Source of the DNA: Lentisalinibacter sp964602525
GTDB lineage: Bacteria > Pseudomonadota > Gammaproteobacteria > Steroidobacterales > Woeseiaceae
NCBI GenBank assembly: GCA_964602525.1
Contig: CAZRSA010000110.1
Coordinates: 1 to 8,918, forward strand
Length of the DNA stretch: 8,918 bases
Reading direction: 5' to 3'
How positions within the stretch are numbered: position 1 is the stretch's first letter; each line of letters starts with the position of its first letter. The notes beneath the pieces were generated by a model. It had not been told where the DNA came from. It worked only from the letters and a program-made list of their open reading frames with translations, and did not search any database. Positions 1 through 6,491 of this stretch are shown here, in pieces. The translations under genes and the position numbers were made by a program.

Positions 1-650
1 CGCGCGAAGCTGTGCAGCGCCCGGTCGCCTTCCTCGTGGCCCCTCCGGTCGTTGATCTCCTTCAGCCCGTCGAGGTCGAGCACGAGCAGCGCCGCCGGCC
101 GGCCATGATTGGCGCACAGGCGCATCAGCCGCTCAGTCGTGCGCAGGAAGCCGCGGCGGTTGGCGAGCCGGGTGAGTTCGTCGGTGACGGCCAGGGTCAT
201 GCTCTCGAGTTCGGCCTCCACCATCTCGCCCAGCTCGCACAGCATCTCCATGTCCTCCACGGAGAACAGCCGCGGCACCATGTCCGCGGTGAAGAAGGTG
301 CCCACCCGGGAGCCGCCCGGCGCGGAGAGGGGATAGCCGGCGTAGAAGCGGATGCCGTTGCCGTCGGCGAGCAGGGGGTGGCCGGCGTAGCGGGGGTCCG
401 CTGCCGTGTCGTGGACCACGAAGACGTCTTCGGCGGCCAGCGCTGCGGCCGGGTCGGGCGCCCGCTGCGCTCCGTCCATCGCGGTATCGCCGCCCTCGAG
501 GCGCACGCTCGCCACCGGCGTGCCGAACAGCCGTTTCGCCAGCCGGGTTACACGGTCGAAACGCTCGTCCCCGGGCGCATCGAGCATCCGCAGCGAATGG
601 ATGAGCTGCAGGCGCGTCGTCTCGCCGCTGGCGTCTGTGGATGTCGGCAT
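1..650 (-). CDS. GAF-GGDEF signalling protein (probable diguanylate cyclase), 3' part outside window
   Basis: Read on the minus strand from an ATG at 650-648, the frame stays open for 216 codons to the left edge, so the C-terminus is missing. Residues about 14-150 form a GAF sensor domain of the kind starting LRMLDAPGDERFDRVTRLAKRLFG and ending with a GIRFYAGYPL segment. Then comes the GGDEF entry motif TDELTRLANRRGFL (about residues 154-167) and the metal/substrate-binding stretch LDLDGLKEINDRRGHEEGD. The GGDEF signature itself lies beyond the window, so cyclase activity cannot be confirmed. If intact it would make cyclic di-GMP from GTP under control of a GAF-bound ligand. The GAF domain looks short: the stretch that usually carries an FCAHAI-type motif is missing between the VRLEGGD strand and DVFVVHDTAADPR. 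A purine-rich GGAGAG lies about 8 bases before the start. It is divergent from the kinase-HDOD gene. The family call is firm; activity is inferred. Confidence 0.88.
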   Translation of the reverse strand, partial: MPTSTDASGETTRLQLIHSLRMLDAPGDERFDRVTRLAKRLFGTPVASVRLEGGDTAMDGAQRAPDPAAALAAEDVFVVHDTAADPRYAGHPLLADGNGIRFYAGYPLSAPGGSRVGTFFTADMVPRLFSVEDMEMLCELGEMVEAELESMTLAVTDELTRLANRRGFLRTTERLMRLCANHGRPAALLVLDLDGLKEINDRRGHEEGDRALHSFA

Positions 651-737
651 CGGGCCGCTCTCCGGGTCGCGTGGATGGCGCAACCCTACATAATCGGGTG
701 ATGCGACGGTGTGACCCGCGGCACAGAACCGGGTGCC

Positions 738-816
738 CCGGGTTCGCGAACCCGGTCACGGTTTCGCGAACCACTTCTCAGGTTACGAACTGTGCGGCCG
801 CTAAGATTCGTTACGA
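738..816. promoter_or_regulatory. Cluster of palindromic operator-like sites in the divergent control region
   Basis: The 232-bp gap between the two divergent signalling genes (651-882) contains a perfect 18-bp palindrome, CCGGGTTCGCGAACCCGG, at 738-755. A related near-palindrome, GGTTTCGCGAACC, lies at 760-772 and a degenerate copy, GGTTACGAAC, at 781-790. The CGAAC element recurs at 747, 767 and 786, so spacing is 20 and 19 bp, about two helical turns. A weaker dyad, TCGTTACGA, sits at 808-816. A possible -10 element TAAGAT (802-807) for the rightward gene lies just after the third site, which would put that site over its -35 region. This layout suggests cooperative binding of a dimeric regulator controlling one or both genes. 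I do not recognise the regulator. Confidence 0.5.
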
Positions 817-834
817 GGCGATGAGAGAGGGGGG

Positions 835-852
835 TCCGCGGGATCCGCGGGA
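835..852. repeat. Tandem 9-bp direct repeat upstream of the kinase-HDOD gene
   Basis: TCCGCGGGA occurs twice back to back (835-843 and 844-852), and each unit contains the 8-bp palindrome TCCGCGGA bar one base. It lies 30 bp before the kinase start, so it would be in the 5' untranslated leader or next to the promoter. It may be a regulatory site or just a slippage product of GC-rich sequence. Confidence 0.4.
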
Positions 853-882
853 TCATCCGCCGGGACCGGCAGCCGGGGCAGC

Positions 883-2721
883 ATGGAAGAACAGCAACAA
901 CAACGTATCGGCCGATTCGAGGTGAAGCAGCGCCTCGGTCGCGGCGCCCAGGGCTCGGTCTACCTGGCCCGCGACCCTTCGCTGGAGCGTCTCGTTGCCG
1001 TCAAGCTGCTGAATGCGAGCAACCCGGAACTCACCGCCCTGGACGAGGACGGCCGCACGCCGCTGGAGGGACGCATCGCGAGCCGGCTGCGTCACCCCAA
1101 CATCGTCTTCATCTACGACGCCGGCGAATTCAAGGGGCTGCCCTATCTGGTCTTCGAATACGTCCAGGGCAAGACCCTGCGCCACATCCTGAGCAAGCAC
1201 GGTGCGCTGCCGCTGGAACGGGTATGTGCCCTGATCGGCCCCATCCTGGACGGCATGGCCGCGGCCCACGAGGAGGACGTGATCCACCTCGACCTGAACC
1301 CGCGCAACGTGCTGCTGGACAAGGACGAGCGCCCCCGCATCATGGACTTCGGCCTGTCCCAGCTGGTGGGGCGCGTGACGCGCAACAAGGACACGGCCAC
1401 CGGCACCCTGCGCTACATGGCGCCGGAGCACTTCCGGGGCGGCGAACTCGGCCCGGCCACCGACGTCTTCGCGCTCGGCAGCACCTTCTACGAACTGGTC
1501 GCCGGCCGCCCGGCCATGCAGGGCGACTCCGCCCCCGCCATCATTCACCAGCTGTGCGAGAAGTCCGTCGACATGACTCCGCTGCAGGGCTGGCCGGCCG
1601 GCGAGCTTTTCGCCGCGTTCCTGAGAGGCGCGCTGGAGAAGGACGCCGCGGCCCGCTACCGGGATGCCGGCGCCATGCGCGATGCGTTCCGGCTGTTCCT
1701 GCAGGAGTCCGGCCTCGGCGAGCAGGCCCAGTCGCAGTCCCACAGCACCGTCGAGTTTCTGCTCCGGCGCATGCAGCGCAAGCAGGATTTTCCAACCATC
1801 TCGCGCACGCTGCTGGACATCAACCGGCTCACCGCGAGCGGCAGCGATGCACCCGCCGAGAAGCTCGCCAACGTGATCCTCCGCGACTACGCGCTCACCA
1901 GCAAGCTGCTGAAGCTGGTCAACTCCGCCTTCTACGGCCACATCGCCAACGAGGTCACCAGCATCTCCCACGCGGTGATGATCCTCGGCTTCGAGAAGGT
2001 GCGCATGATCGCGAACAGCCTCACCTTCTTCGGCCGCCTGCAGGGCAGCCCGGAGCTGAAGGACGCCACCACCCGCTCCTTCATGTGCGGACTCATCGCC
2101 CGCCACCTGGCCCGGCGCCGCAATCTGGCCGGGGCGGAGGAGGCCTTCATCTACGGGCTGTTCCGCAATCTGGGCGAGAACCTGGTCATCTACTACTTCC
2201 CCGAGGAGCACGGGGAGATTCGCCGGCTGATGGTGACCCGCGGGCTGTCCAAGCTGGCGGCCTCGCGGGGTGTGCTGGGCGTCAGCTACGAGGACCTCGG
2301 CGCCGCCGTCGCCCGGGTCTGGAAGCTGCCGGACACCATCATCGACGTGATCCGCGGACTGCCCAACGACGACCCGGAGACGCCCGCCTCGGAGGCGGAG
2401 CGCTTACGGGATATCGCCATCTTCGCCGAGGAGCTCTGCGACGTGGCCGGCATGGACGACCACGCCGCCCAGGACGAAGCCCTCGCCCGCCTGGTCGAGC
2501 GTTTCGAGCCCAGCGTGGACGTCACGGCCGGCTTTGCCGGCAGGCTGGTCGCCGCCGGTGCGGACAAGCTGCGCCAGTACGCACCCGTGTTCGAGATCGA
2601 CGTGGCCGGCAGTTCCTTCTGCCGCTCGGCCATCGAATGGTCGCTGCGCTATTGCGAGGACGGCGGAGCGGCCGTCGGGGAGACCGCCGGGGAGACCGAC
2701 GTGCAGCGGCAGGCCGGCTGA
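883..2721 (+). CDS. Serine/threonine protein kinase fused to a C-terminal HDOD domain
   Basis: This 612-residue cytoplasmic protein has two signalling domains. Residues about 10-273 are a Hanks-type kinase: glycine loop GRGAQGSV (19-26), ATP-binding Lys41 in VAVKLL, likely alpha-C Glu62, catalytic loop HLDLNPRN (135-142, Asp137), DFG at 155-157 and APE at 180-182. The usual HRDLKP reads HLDLNP, so the Arg is Leu and the catalytic-loop Lys is Asn. Catalysis may be altered, although Lys41, Asp137, Asn142 and Asp155 remain. Residues about 290-490 are an HDOD domain (DFPTISRTL, then LTSKLLKLVNSAFYG, then ISHAVMILGFEKVR), a non-catalytic relative of HD hydrolases common in cyclic-di-GMP and stress signalling proteins. 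No transmembrane segment or extracellular sensor is seen. The start is supported by the immediately following kinase N-lobe; the Shine-Dalgarno is weak (GGGG at 875-878). It is divergent from a GAF-GGDEF gene, suggesting a shared signalling context. Substrate unknown. Confidence 0.93.
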   Translation: MEEQQQQRIGRFEVKQRLGRGAQGSVYLARDPSLERLVAVKLLNASNPELTALDEDGRTPLEGRIASRLRHPNIVFIYDAGEFKGLPYLVFEYVQGKTLRHILSKHGALPLERVCALIGPILDGMAAAHEEDVIHLDLNPRNVLLDKDERPRIMDFGLSQLVGRVTRNKDTATGTLRYMAPEHFRGGELGPATDVFALGSTFYELVAGRPAMQGDSAPAIIHQLCEKSVDMTPLQGWPAGELFAAFLRGALEKDAAARYRDAGAMRDAFRLFLQESGLGEQAQSQSHSTVEFLLRRMQRKQDFPTISRTLLDINRLTASGSDAPAEKLANVILRDYALTSKLLKLVNSAFYGHIANEVTSISHAVMILGFEKVRMIANSLTFFGRLQGSPELKDATTRSFMCGLIARHLARRRNLAGAEEAFIYGLFRNLGENLVIYYFPEEHGEIRRLMVTRGLSKLAASRGVLGVSYEDLGAAVARVWKLPDTIIDVIRGLPNDDPETPASEAERLRDIAIFAEELCDVAGMDDHAAQDEALARLVERFEPSVDVTAGFAGRLVAAGADKLRQYAPVFEIDVAGSSFCRSAIEWSLRYCEDGGAAVGETAGETDVQRQAG

Positions 2722-2734
2722 GACGCTCCGCAAC

Positions 2735-2761
2735 CTGTCATACGCCGTTTTGATGTATATT
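2735..2761 (+). promoter_or_regulatory. Possible promoter for the yegP-like gene
   Basis: The 78-bp gap before the YegP-like gene is locally AT-richer than its surroundings. It contains TATATT (2756-2761), a 5/6 match to the sigma-70 -10 box. The best -35 candidate is CTGTCA (2735-2740) at a short 15-bp spacing, so the assignment is weak. A good ribosome binding site, GGGAG, follows at 2784-2788, 11 bases before the ATG. Confidence 0.35.
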
Positions 2762-2799
2762 CGCCCGTACGGTCAACCAACACGGGAGAACAACGGACC

Positions 2800-3132
2800 A
2801 TGGCTGGCAAATTCGAGATCTACAAGGACAAGAAGGGCGAGTACCGTTTCCGTCTGCTGGCGGGCAACGGCGAGAACATCCTTGCGAGCGAGGGCTACAA
2901 GTCGAAGGCGAGCGCCATGAACGGGGCCGAGTCGGTGCAGAAGAACTGTGCCGATGGCAACTGTTTCGTGAAGAGTACGACGCCGACGGGCAAGTTCCGC
3001 TTCAATATGAAGGCGAAGAATCACCAGACCATTGGTACGAGCCAGAACTACGAGTCGGAGGCGAGCCGCGACAACGGCATCAAGGCGGTAGGACGTGCCG
3101 CCAAGGGCGCGAAGATCGTCGATCTCACCTGA
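2800..3132 (+). CDS. yegP: YegP family protein with two DUF1508 repeats
   Basis: This 110-residue protein has the same length as E. coli YegP. It is built from two tandem DUF1508 units: residues about 1-50 (KFEIYKDKKGEYRFRLLAGNG, then ILASEGYKSKASAMNGAESV) and about 58-105 (GKFRFNMKAKNHQTIGTSQ, then YESEASRDNGIKAV). Each unit has the pattern of an aromatic-rich strand pair followed by the GY/NY-x-S-x-A-S-x-x-N-G-I helix cap. The function is not established; the family is small, soluble and widespread in proteobacteria. It has its own likely promoter and a strong Shine-Dalgarno (GGGAG at 2784-2788), and is followed by a rho-independent terminator, so it is probably a single-gene transcription unit. 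Its codons are less GC-rich (AAG, AAC, GAG, TAC) than those of neighbouring genes, as expected for an abundant protein; high expression is inference. Confidence 0.93.
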   Translation: MAGKFEIYKDKKGEYRFRLLAGNGENILASEGYKSKASAMNGAESVQKNCADGNCFVKSTTPTGKFRFNMKAKNHQTIGTSQNYESEASRDNGIKAVGRAAKGAKIVDLT

Positions 3133-3177
3133 GCAGTGGGCGGCGGCCGGAGCGGCCGTCACCCGCAGAAGACGGAG

Positions 3178-3210
3178 GCGGTGCCGGCTGGCGACACCGC
3201 GTCATTTTTT
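3178..3210 (+). terminator. Rho-independent terminator after yegP
   Basis: GCGGTG (3178-3183) pairs with CACCGC (3195-3200) and an inner CC/GG can extend the stem. It is followed within four bases by six T (3205-3210), the only such T-run nearby. It is 46 bp past the yegP stop. A 14-bp perfect palindrome, CGCCGGGCCCGGCG, follows at once (3212-3225) and may add a second hairpin. Confidence 0.75.
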
Positions 3211-3281
3211 GCGCCGGGCCCGGCGTGCAGAGTGCGGCGGGCATGGCAGAATAGCGGTTCGTGGCAGTGACACCGGGACCG

Positions 3282-4079
3282 ATGACCGAAACCGCCTCCT
3301 CGCCGAAAGAACCGCTTCGCCTGATCCCGTTCGAGCGGGCCCCGAATTTCCGTGACCTCGGCGGCTACGCCACCGGGGACGGGCGCCGTATGGCCTGGGG
3401 CCGGGCCTTCCGCAGCAGCCACCTCGGCTGGCTCACGCCGGCCGACCGGGAACGCTTCGCCGCGCTGAAGATCGGCGAGGTGTTCGATCTGCGCCGCGAG
3501 AGCGAATCCGAGGCGTATGCCAACCGTGTTCCGCCGGGCGTCCGCAGCCATCACTTCGACATCGACGTGGGCAGTACCCGGAGCTACCGCCAGCGCCTGG
3601 CGACGGGCACGGCCAGCCGCGAGTCCACCCACGACATGATGGTGCAGGCCTACCGCAGCTACGTCACGGTATTCGCCGAACGTTTCGGCCGCCTGCTGAA
3701 GCTGCTGGCCACGATCGACAGCCACGCGGTGGTGATTCACTGCATGGTGGGCAAGGACCGCACGGGTATTGCTTCCGCGCTGCTGCTGAGCGCGCTGGAC
3801 GTGCCCCGGGAGCGGATCGTCGAGGACTACCTGCTGTCCTCCGCGTTCTACCCGCCCGAGGAGATCCTCGCGCATATCCGCGAGAGCATCGAGGAGTCGC
3901 TCAGAGATGCCTGGGACGAAGAGGCCGTGGCGCCGTTCTGCTCGGTCCACGAGGACTACCTGACCGCGGCGTTCGAGGAGATCGACCGCCGCCACGGCGG
4001 CACCGAAGCCTTCCTCCGCGAGGCACTGTGCCTCGATGCCGCCGACGTGGGTCTGCTGCGCGAGCGCTTCCTGGAATAA
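3282..4079 (+). CDS. Tyrosine-protein phosphatase, PF13350 (Y_phosphatase3) family
   Basis: This 265-residue soluble enzyme has the family hallmarks. The N-terminal motif is PNFRDLGGY (residues 21-29), followed by RAFRSSHLGWLT, FDLRRESE (68-75), and the phosphatase P-loop HCMVGKDRTG (153-162). Cys154 is the nucleophile and Arg160 binds phosphate. The Lys158-Asp159 pair inside the loop is typical of the MptpB-like group, whose members hydrolyse phosphotyrosine and in some cases phosphoserine/threonine or phosphoinositides. There is no signal peptide or membrane segment. ATG at 3282 is chosen because homology begins just after it; an in-frame GTG at 3261 adds seven residues and cannot be excluded, as neither has a good Shine-Dalgarno. 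The gene converges on the rhomboid gene, 19 bp away. Whether it acts on products of the upstream kinase is unknown. The family is certain, the substrate is not. Confidence 0.9.
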   Translation: MTETASSPKEPLRLIPFERAPNFRDLGGYATGDGRRMAWGRAFRSSHLGWLTPADRERFAALKIGEVFDLRRESESEAYANRVPPGVRSHHFDIDVGSTRSYRQRLATGTASRESTHDMMVQAYRSYVTVFAERFGRLLKLLATIDSHAVVIHCMVGKDRTGIASALLLSALDVPRERIVEDYLLSSAFYPPEEILAHIRESIEESLRDAWDEEAVAPFCSVHEDYLTAAFEEIDRRHGGTEAFLREALCLDAADVGLLRERFLE

Positions 4080-4098
4080 CAGGAATAACCGGCGCGGC

Positions 4099-4704
4099 TC
4101 AGCCCAGCGCACCGAACAGGCGCTGCCAGGCGCCGGGGTCGGTCACGGCCACGAACAGCAGTCCCGATAGCGCGCCCCAGAGGTGGGCGTCGTGATTGAT
4201 GCGTCCCCTTGCATGCCGTGCGGAATACCAGCTATAGGCGACGTAGGCTAGCGCGAACAGTGGGGCGGGTATGGGTACCGGCAGCGGCAGGATGAAGATG
4301 GAGTAGGTCGGGAAATACACGATGAAGGCGAACAGTACCGCGGAGATGGCGCCCGAGGCACCCAGCGAGGCATAGGCGAGGTTGTTCCGGTGCTTGGCGA
4401 AGGTGCCGGCGTGGCTCGCCAGCAGGCCGATCAGGTAGAGGATGACGAAGGGCGCCGTGCCGATGTGCCGCTCCAGCGGGAAGGCGAAGAAGAAAAAAGT
4501 GATCATGTTGAAGGCGAGGTGGGGCACGTCGCCGTGGATGAACCCGCTGGTCACCGCCGTATGCCAGTCGCGCCCGCGGCTGAGCCGCGCCGGGCGGAAC
4601 AGATTCGCCTCGACGATCCGGGGATTGACGTACAGGCCCGCCAGGCTGACCGCGAGGGTCAGGACCAGCAGGGCGAATGAGGCGGGGTTGGCGTCCAGTG
4701 ACAT
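4099..4704 (-). CDS. Rhomboid family intramembrane serine protease
   Basis: This 201-residue polytopic membrane protein carries the rhomboid signature. FIHGDVPHLAFNM (residues 55-67) gives the conserved His and Asn of transmembrane helix 2. GASGAISAVLFAF gives the nucleophile Ser117 in the GxSG motif. HDAHLWGALSGLLF gives catalytic His174. About six hydrophobic segments are visible, with no extra N-terminal cytoplasmic domain, so it is a minimal rhomboid that would cleave transmembrane substrates in the inner membrane. The ATG at 4704-4702 is preferred because GGAG lies eight bases upstream. A GTG at 4737 would add eleven residues with no clear ribosome binding site. It is divergent from the amidoligase gene and convergent with the phosphatase gene. 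The substrate cannot be told from the sequence. Confidence 0.93.
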   Translation of the reverse strand: MSLDANPASFALLVLTLAVSLAGLYVNPRIVEANLFRPARLSRGRDWHTAVTSGFIHGDVPHLAFNMITFFFFAFPLERHIGTAPFVILYLIGLLASHAGTFAKHRNNLAYASLGASGAISAVLFAFIVYFPTYSIFILPLPVPIPAPLFALAYVAYSWYSARHARGRINHDAHLWGALSGLLFVAVTDPGAWQRLFGALG

Positions 4705-4788
4705 GAGGCGGTCTCCGGCTTGAGCGTATGCTAGCACCCTCGTGCGCGTTTCTCGCTAGCCCGTGGGGCATCTGCTAACGTCGAACGG
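4705..4788. promoter_or_regulatory. Divergent promoter region between rhomboid and amidoligase genes
   Basis: These 84 bp must hold the promoters of both divergent genes. For the rhomboid gene a minus-strand TAGCAT (4733-4728) is a 4/6 match to a -10 box without a convincing -35. Two GCTAGC hexamers occur at 4730-4735 and 4755-4760, 25 bp apart, the first inside the palindrome TGCTAGCA. For the amidoligase gene I see no good Shine-Dalgarno before the ATG and no convincing promoter hexamers. Confidence 0.35.
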
Positions 4789-5817
4789 ATGGACGAGAGC
4801 GAACACCGGGACCTGTTCCGCGACTGGCAGGTGCCGCTGCCTCCGCTGCCCCGCACCGGGGAAGGCGAGCCGCGACGGGTGGGGGTCGAGCTGGAGATGA
4901 TCGGCCCGGGTGTCGCGGAGGTCAGCCAGCTGGTCGCCGACCACATCGGCGGCCGGGTGGAGGAGAAGAGCCGCTACGAGCACGTGGTGCACGGCGATCC
5001 GGCCGGCGAGTGGGGCGTCGAGCTCGACTACGAATACCTCAAGCAGAAAGGCCGGGAGGAGGTGCCGGAGTCGGATCTCGCGGCGTTCATCGACGAGGCC
5101 GCCGAGAGTCTGGTACGGGCGGGGGCCGAGGCCATCGTGCCGGTAGAGGTGGTCAGCCCGCCGCTGCCGATGAAACGCCTCACCCAGGTCCAGTCCCTGG
5201 TCGCGCGGCTGCGCCGCGCCGGTGCCCGAGGCACCGGCGCCGGCATCTCCTATGCCTTCGGCCTGCAGCTCAACCCGGAGCTGCCGTCGCTGGATGCCGA
5301 CACCATCGTGGCCTACCTGAAGGCGTTCTTCTGCCTGTACGACTGGCTGGAGAAGCGTTCGTCCCCGGATTTCACGCGGCGGCTGACCCGTTTCATGGCC
5401 CCGTTTCCGGGGGATTACGTGCGCAAGGTCATCGACCCGGACTACTGGCCGGACGAGACACACCTGATCGACGACTACCTGGAACACAACCCCACCCGCA
5501 ACCGGGCGCTGGACATGCTGCCGCTGTTTCTCTACCTGAACGAGGAGCGGGTGCGGGGGGTCGTGGACGACCCCCGCGTGAAGCCGCGGCCCACCTTCCA
5601 TTACCGGCTGCCGAACTGCGAGATAGACCGGCCCTACTGGGGCATTCATCTCGCCTGGGCCGACTGGCTCAAGGTGGAGGCGCTGGCCTCGCACGGCAGC
5701 CGTCTGCAGCGTATCTGCAGGGCCTATGCCCGCTGGCTGGACGAGCCGCTGGGGCATCTGCTGGAAGACTGGGCGGGGGAGGTCGAGTCCTGGCTCGGCA
5801 AGACGGCAAGCCGGTAA
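4789..5817 (+). CDS. Amidoligase (COOH-NH2 ligase, Amidoligase_2-type) family enzyme
   Basis: This 342-residue cytoplasmic protein matches the amidoligase family, whose fold resembles glutamine synthetase and which is predicted to join a carboxylate to an amine using ATP. Visible motifs are RVGVELEM (residues 30-37) and EWGVELDYEY (74-83), acidic strands likely to bind metal-ATP. VEVVSPPLPM (119-128) is the characteristic E-x-x-SP segment. A conserved-looking basic/polar stretch, PTFHYRLPNCEIDRPYW (268-284), would bind nucleotide or substrate. There is no signal peptide or membrane segment. The next gene encodes a glutamine-amidotransferase-like hydrolase and its coding region starts inside or just after this one, so the two are very probably translated together. 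The pairing of amidoligase with such a hydrolase is known from comparative genomics and suggests formation and breakdown of gamma-glutamyl or similar amides. The actual substrate is unknown. The start fits the onset of family homology, though no clear Shine-Dalgarno is seen. Confidence 0.85.
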   Translation: MDESEHRDLFRDWQVPLPPLPRTGEGEPRRVGVELEMIGPGVAEVSQLVADHIGGRVEEKSRYEHVVHGDPAGEWGVELDYEYLKQKGREEVPESDLAAFIDEAAESLVRAGAEAIVPVEVVSPPLPMKRLTQVQSLVARLRRAGARGTGAGISYAFGLQLNPELPSLDADTIVAYLKAFFCLYDWLEKRSSPDFTRRLTRFMAPFPGDYVRKVIDPDYWPDETHLIDDYLEHNPTRNRALDMLPLFLYLNEERVRGVVDDPRVKPRPTFHYRLPNCEIDRPYWGIHLAWADWLKVEALASHGSRLQRICRAYARWLDEPLGHLLEDWAGEVESWLGKTASR

Positions 5818-6491
5818 TCGGCGTGACGGGCCCGCGCCGGGGTGCGTGGGGGCCGCGGTCCTGCGTGCACCTCGCCGTGCTGATGGCCGGCGGCCGGCCG
5901 CGGCACCTGCGGCCGGGCGACCGGGTGTCCACGGGCGAGCTGGACGGGGTGATCATCACCGGCGGCCACGACGTGGAGCCGGTGCTGTACAAGGCCGAGG
6001 CCGAGGTGGAGGGCCGCTACGACCCGGAGCGCGACGCCTTCGAGTCCGAGGTCATCGACTGCGCGCTGGCCGACGGCACCCCGCTGCTCGGCATCTGCCG
6101 GGGTGCCCAGCTCCTGAACGTGCGTCTGGGCGGCACCCTGTTCCAGGACCTGCGCAGCCGCCGCCACCGTACCTCGCACCGGCGCACGCTGCTGCCGCTG
6201 AAGACCCTGTGCGTGGGCGAGGACACCCGGCTGGCCCGGCTGCTTGGCGGGCGTGAACTGCGCATCAACAGCCTGCACAACCAGAGCATCGACCGGCTCG
6301 GCGAGGGGCTGGAGGTGTCCGGCCGGGACCTGGACGAGATCGTGCAGGCCGTGGAAGAGCCCCGCCGGCGCTTCCTGATGGGGGTGCAGTGGCATCCCGA
6401 ATTCCTGATCTACCTCTCCCGCCAGCGCCAGCTGTTCCGCCACCTGGTGGCGGCGGCGCGGGACTACCGCGCGGGGGCGGCGCAGGCTTGA
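5790..6491 (+). CDS. Class I glutamine amidotransferase-like hydrolase (gamma-glutamyl hydrolase / PuuD-like, peptidase C26)
   Basis: The protein has the class I amidotransferase fold. The first strand is KPVIGVTGP, then GVIITGGHDVEPVLY. The nucleophile elbow is GICRGAQLLN (Cys103 counted from the start used here), then INSLHNQSIDRLG, typical of PuuD-like gamma-glutamyl-GABA hydrolases, and the catalytic pair VQWHPEF (His202, Glu204). It would hydrolyse a gamma-glutamyl amide or supply ammonia to a partner, here most likely the amidoligase. The start is unusual. No ATG, GTG or TTG precedes the KPVIG strand; the first standard start is GTG at 5823, which would remove it. CTG at 5790 has a strong Shine-Dalgarno, GGGGGAGG (5775-5782), seven bases upstream and gives MARQDGKPVIGVTG. 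I therefore place the start there, overlapping the amidoligase end by 28 bp; 5823 is the conservative alternative. The stop overlaps the next gene's TTG. Confidence 0.88.
   Translation: MARQDGKPVIGVTGPRRGAWGPRSCVHLAVLMAGGRPRHLRPGDRVSTGELDGVIITGGHDVEPVLYKAEAEVEGRYDPERDAFESEVIDCALADGTPLLGICRGAQLLNVRLGGTLFQDLRSRRHRTSHRRTLLPLKTLCVGEDTRLARLLGGRELRINSLHNQSIDRLGEGLEVSGRDLDEIVQAVEEPRRRFLMGVQWHPEFLIYLSRQRQLFRHLVAAARDYRAGAAQA

Noticed and set aside
12..701. Plus-strand open frame of 229 codons at the left edge
   Set aside because: The minus strand encodes unmistakable GAF and GGDEF motifs; the plus-strand product is an antisense shadow.
738..755. 18-bp palindrome as a transcription terminator
   Set aside because: It lies between two divergent gene starts, where no transcript ends, and has no T-run after it.
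853..2211. Long minus-strand open frame (452 codons) opposite the kinase-HDOD gene
   Set aside because: Its translation is low-complexity (Gln, Gly, Ala, Val, Arg rich) with no domain, and the plus strand encodes clear kinase and HDOD motifs. It results from GC-rich third positions.
1224..2753. Plus-strand frame of 509 codons overlapping the kinase-HDOD gene
   Set aside because: The translation is Arg/Pro/Gly-rich with no domain and is a frame-shifted copy of the kinase-HDOD coding sequence.
5010..5789. N-terminal extension of the hydrolase frame deep into the amidoligase gene
   Set aside because: That stretch is the shifted-frame image of the amidoligase (Arg/Gly/Pro-rich, no motif); hydrolase homology begins only at KPVIG near 5808.
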